64,000 bases of DNA from Chaenocephalus aceratus (taxonomy: Eukaryota; Chordata; Actinopteri; Perciformes; Channichthyidae): positions 21,602,546 to 21,666,545 of the forward strand of contig CM043791.1 in NCBI GenBank assembly GCA_023974075.1. The letters are read 5' to 3'. The notes under the pieces were generated by a model, which had not been told where the DNA came from, made no database searches, and saw only the letters and a program-made list of their open reading frames with translations. Shown one piece after another: positions 63,179 to 64,000 of the stretch. Made by a program: the position numbers and the translations under genes. Position 1 is the stretch's first letter. Every line of letters begins with the position of its first letter.

Positions 63179-64000
63179 CTGGTGACCCTGACACGTCTCG
63201 AGAAGTTTCCGGGACGGACCCGAACACGGCAAAAAGAACGCAAGTTTTTTTCTCTAAATGCCGGGGATTTTTTGGAATCGTGCCACCGGCATGCGGACTG
63301 AGGCTCGGTGTGCGCCCCGCAGAAGAGCTGGGGACGTTGCTCGCCATTCCCGCATCAGCCTTCCATCCAACAGGGGGACGATGCACGACCTGCTGGGTCG
63401 ACCAGCAACCCGATTGCTACCTCGTGGGCTTGTTTCTTCGGGGCATGCGGCTGCACGTCCCGGCTGCGCTAGCTGACGACGACTAGCGGCTAACCACGTG
63501 GGGCTAACGACGGCTAGCAGCTACCCATGGCTGCCAGCTAGCGGCTAATGGCTAGCTGTTAACGGCTGTCGACGTATTTCTGTTAACATCTGACTGTTAA
63601 CAATTTTTTACGGTGCCGGAGAGGAGGTTCGACCAGCCGGTTGACCTCGTGTGGACACTCTCACCTTTTTTTCACCACCTCGACGGCAGTTCCAGACGCC
63701 ACTCACGTTTTCATCGGCGCCTGGGTGGCGCACTCCTGGACCCCGTCACGCCTCGACAGTTCCGGACGTCGCCCATGCTCCATTGGCCCATGGGTGGCGC
63801 GCTCCGGGACCCTGTCTGGCCTCTCATCTGTCCACGGCTCCTTCCTCCCGGGGAGACTGCTCCTGTCTTCCAGGGATACCTCGACGCCTGCCGAGGACTT
63901 CGTGCCCGCCGCCGCTGGGCGTCTGCCTGCGGCCGGGTTGCGCTCTTTCCTCCCGGGGTGACTGCTACTTCCTCCCTGGGATACCGCTCCGTCCTTCCGG
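63179..64000 (+). mobile_element. LTR retrotransposon leader, runs off the edge
   Basis: GC-rich sequence starting with the putative primer-binding site, then an untranslated leader. It contains a GGCTA-rich stretch (63483-63565) and two roughly 70-bp tandem units (63681-63753 and 63754-63824, sharing GGGTGGCGC..CTCC..GACCC). A further unit beginning CTTCCTCCCGGGG at about 63840 recurs at about 63948. No gag domain can be recognised before the window ends. The superfamily is not settled; Ty3/Gypsy is plausible. Confidence 0.5.

Overview
This is vertebrate nuclear DNA, almost certainly from a ray-finned (teleost) fish. Pointers are very dense (TG)n/(CA)n microsatellites on both strands, non-autonomous hAT-type elements with 8-bp target duplications, a retroposon with a (TTGA)n tail of a kind common in fish genomes, and long introns with consensus GT/AG sites. 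There are no bacterial-style operons, ribosome binding sites or CRISPR arrays. Most open frames in the window are translations of dinucleotide or trinucleotide repeats.

The one gene I can name is samd11 (sterile alpha motif domain-containing protein 11). It lies on the minus strand and is cut by the left edge. Six coding exons can be placed, in transcription order: 33701-34154 (start and most of the SAND domain), 32428-32519 (end of the SAND domain and a Cys cluster), 22435-22610, 14188-14297, 7543-7635 and 4728-4893. Splice phases chain correctly across all five junctions (1, 0, 2, 1, 1), and each piece resembles the human protein as I remember it. The C-terminal exons, including the SAM domain, must lie left of position 1. 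In other vertebrates SAMD11 is a nuclear, Polycomb (PRC1)-associated repressor best known from retinal photoreceptors.

The last visible exon (4728-4893) carries one extra base near 4818. Homology to SAMD11 runs in one frame before it and in the +1 frame after it. The exon is 166 bp where 165 would keep phase. It is either an assembly/base error or a truncating allele.

Layout: 1-4727 is the partial intron after the sixth exon; 4728-34154 is samd11 coding exons and introns; 34155-34400 is an in-frame N-terminal extension or 5' UTR; 34401-64000 is upstream or intergenic DNA without a recognised gene. That flank holds hAT-like elements (38255-39330, 50535-50917, a fragment from 61987), a further MITE (62230-62480), a possible MITE with hairpins (45345-45650), and the 5' LTR and leader of an LTR retrotransposon running off the right edge (62828-64000). 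A two-exon candidate transcript of unknown identity (61617-61673 and 60000-60086, minus strand) has good splice sites and matching phases. Several perfect or near-perfect inverted repeats with 0-1 nt loops, and pairs of (TG)n and (CA)n tracts facing each other, are the main structures not explained by genes.
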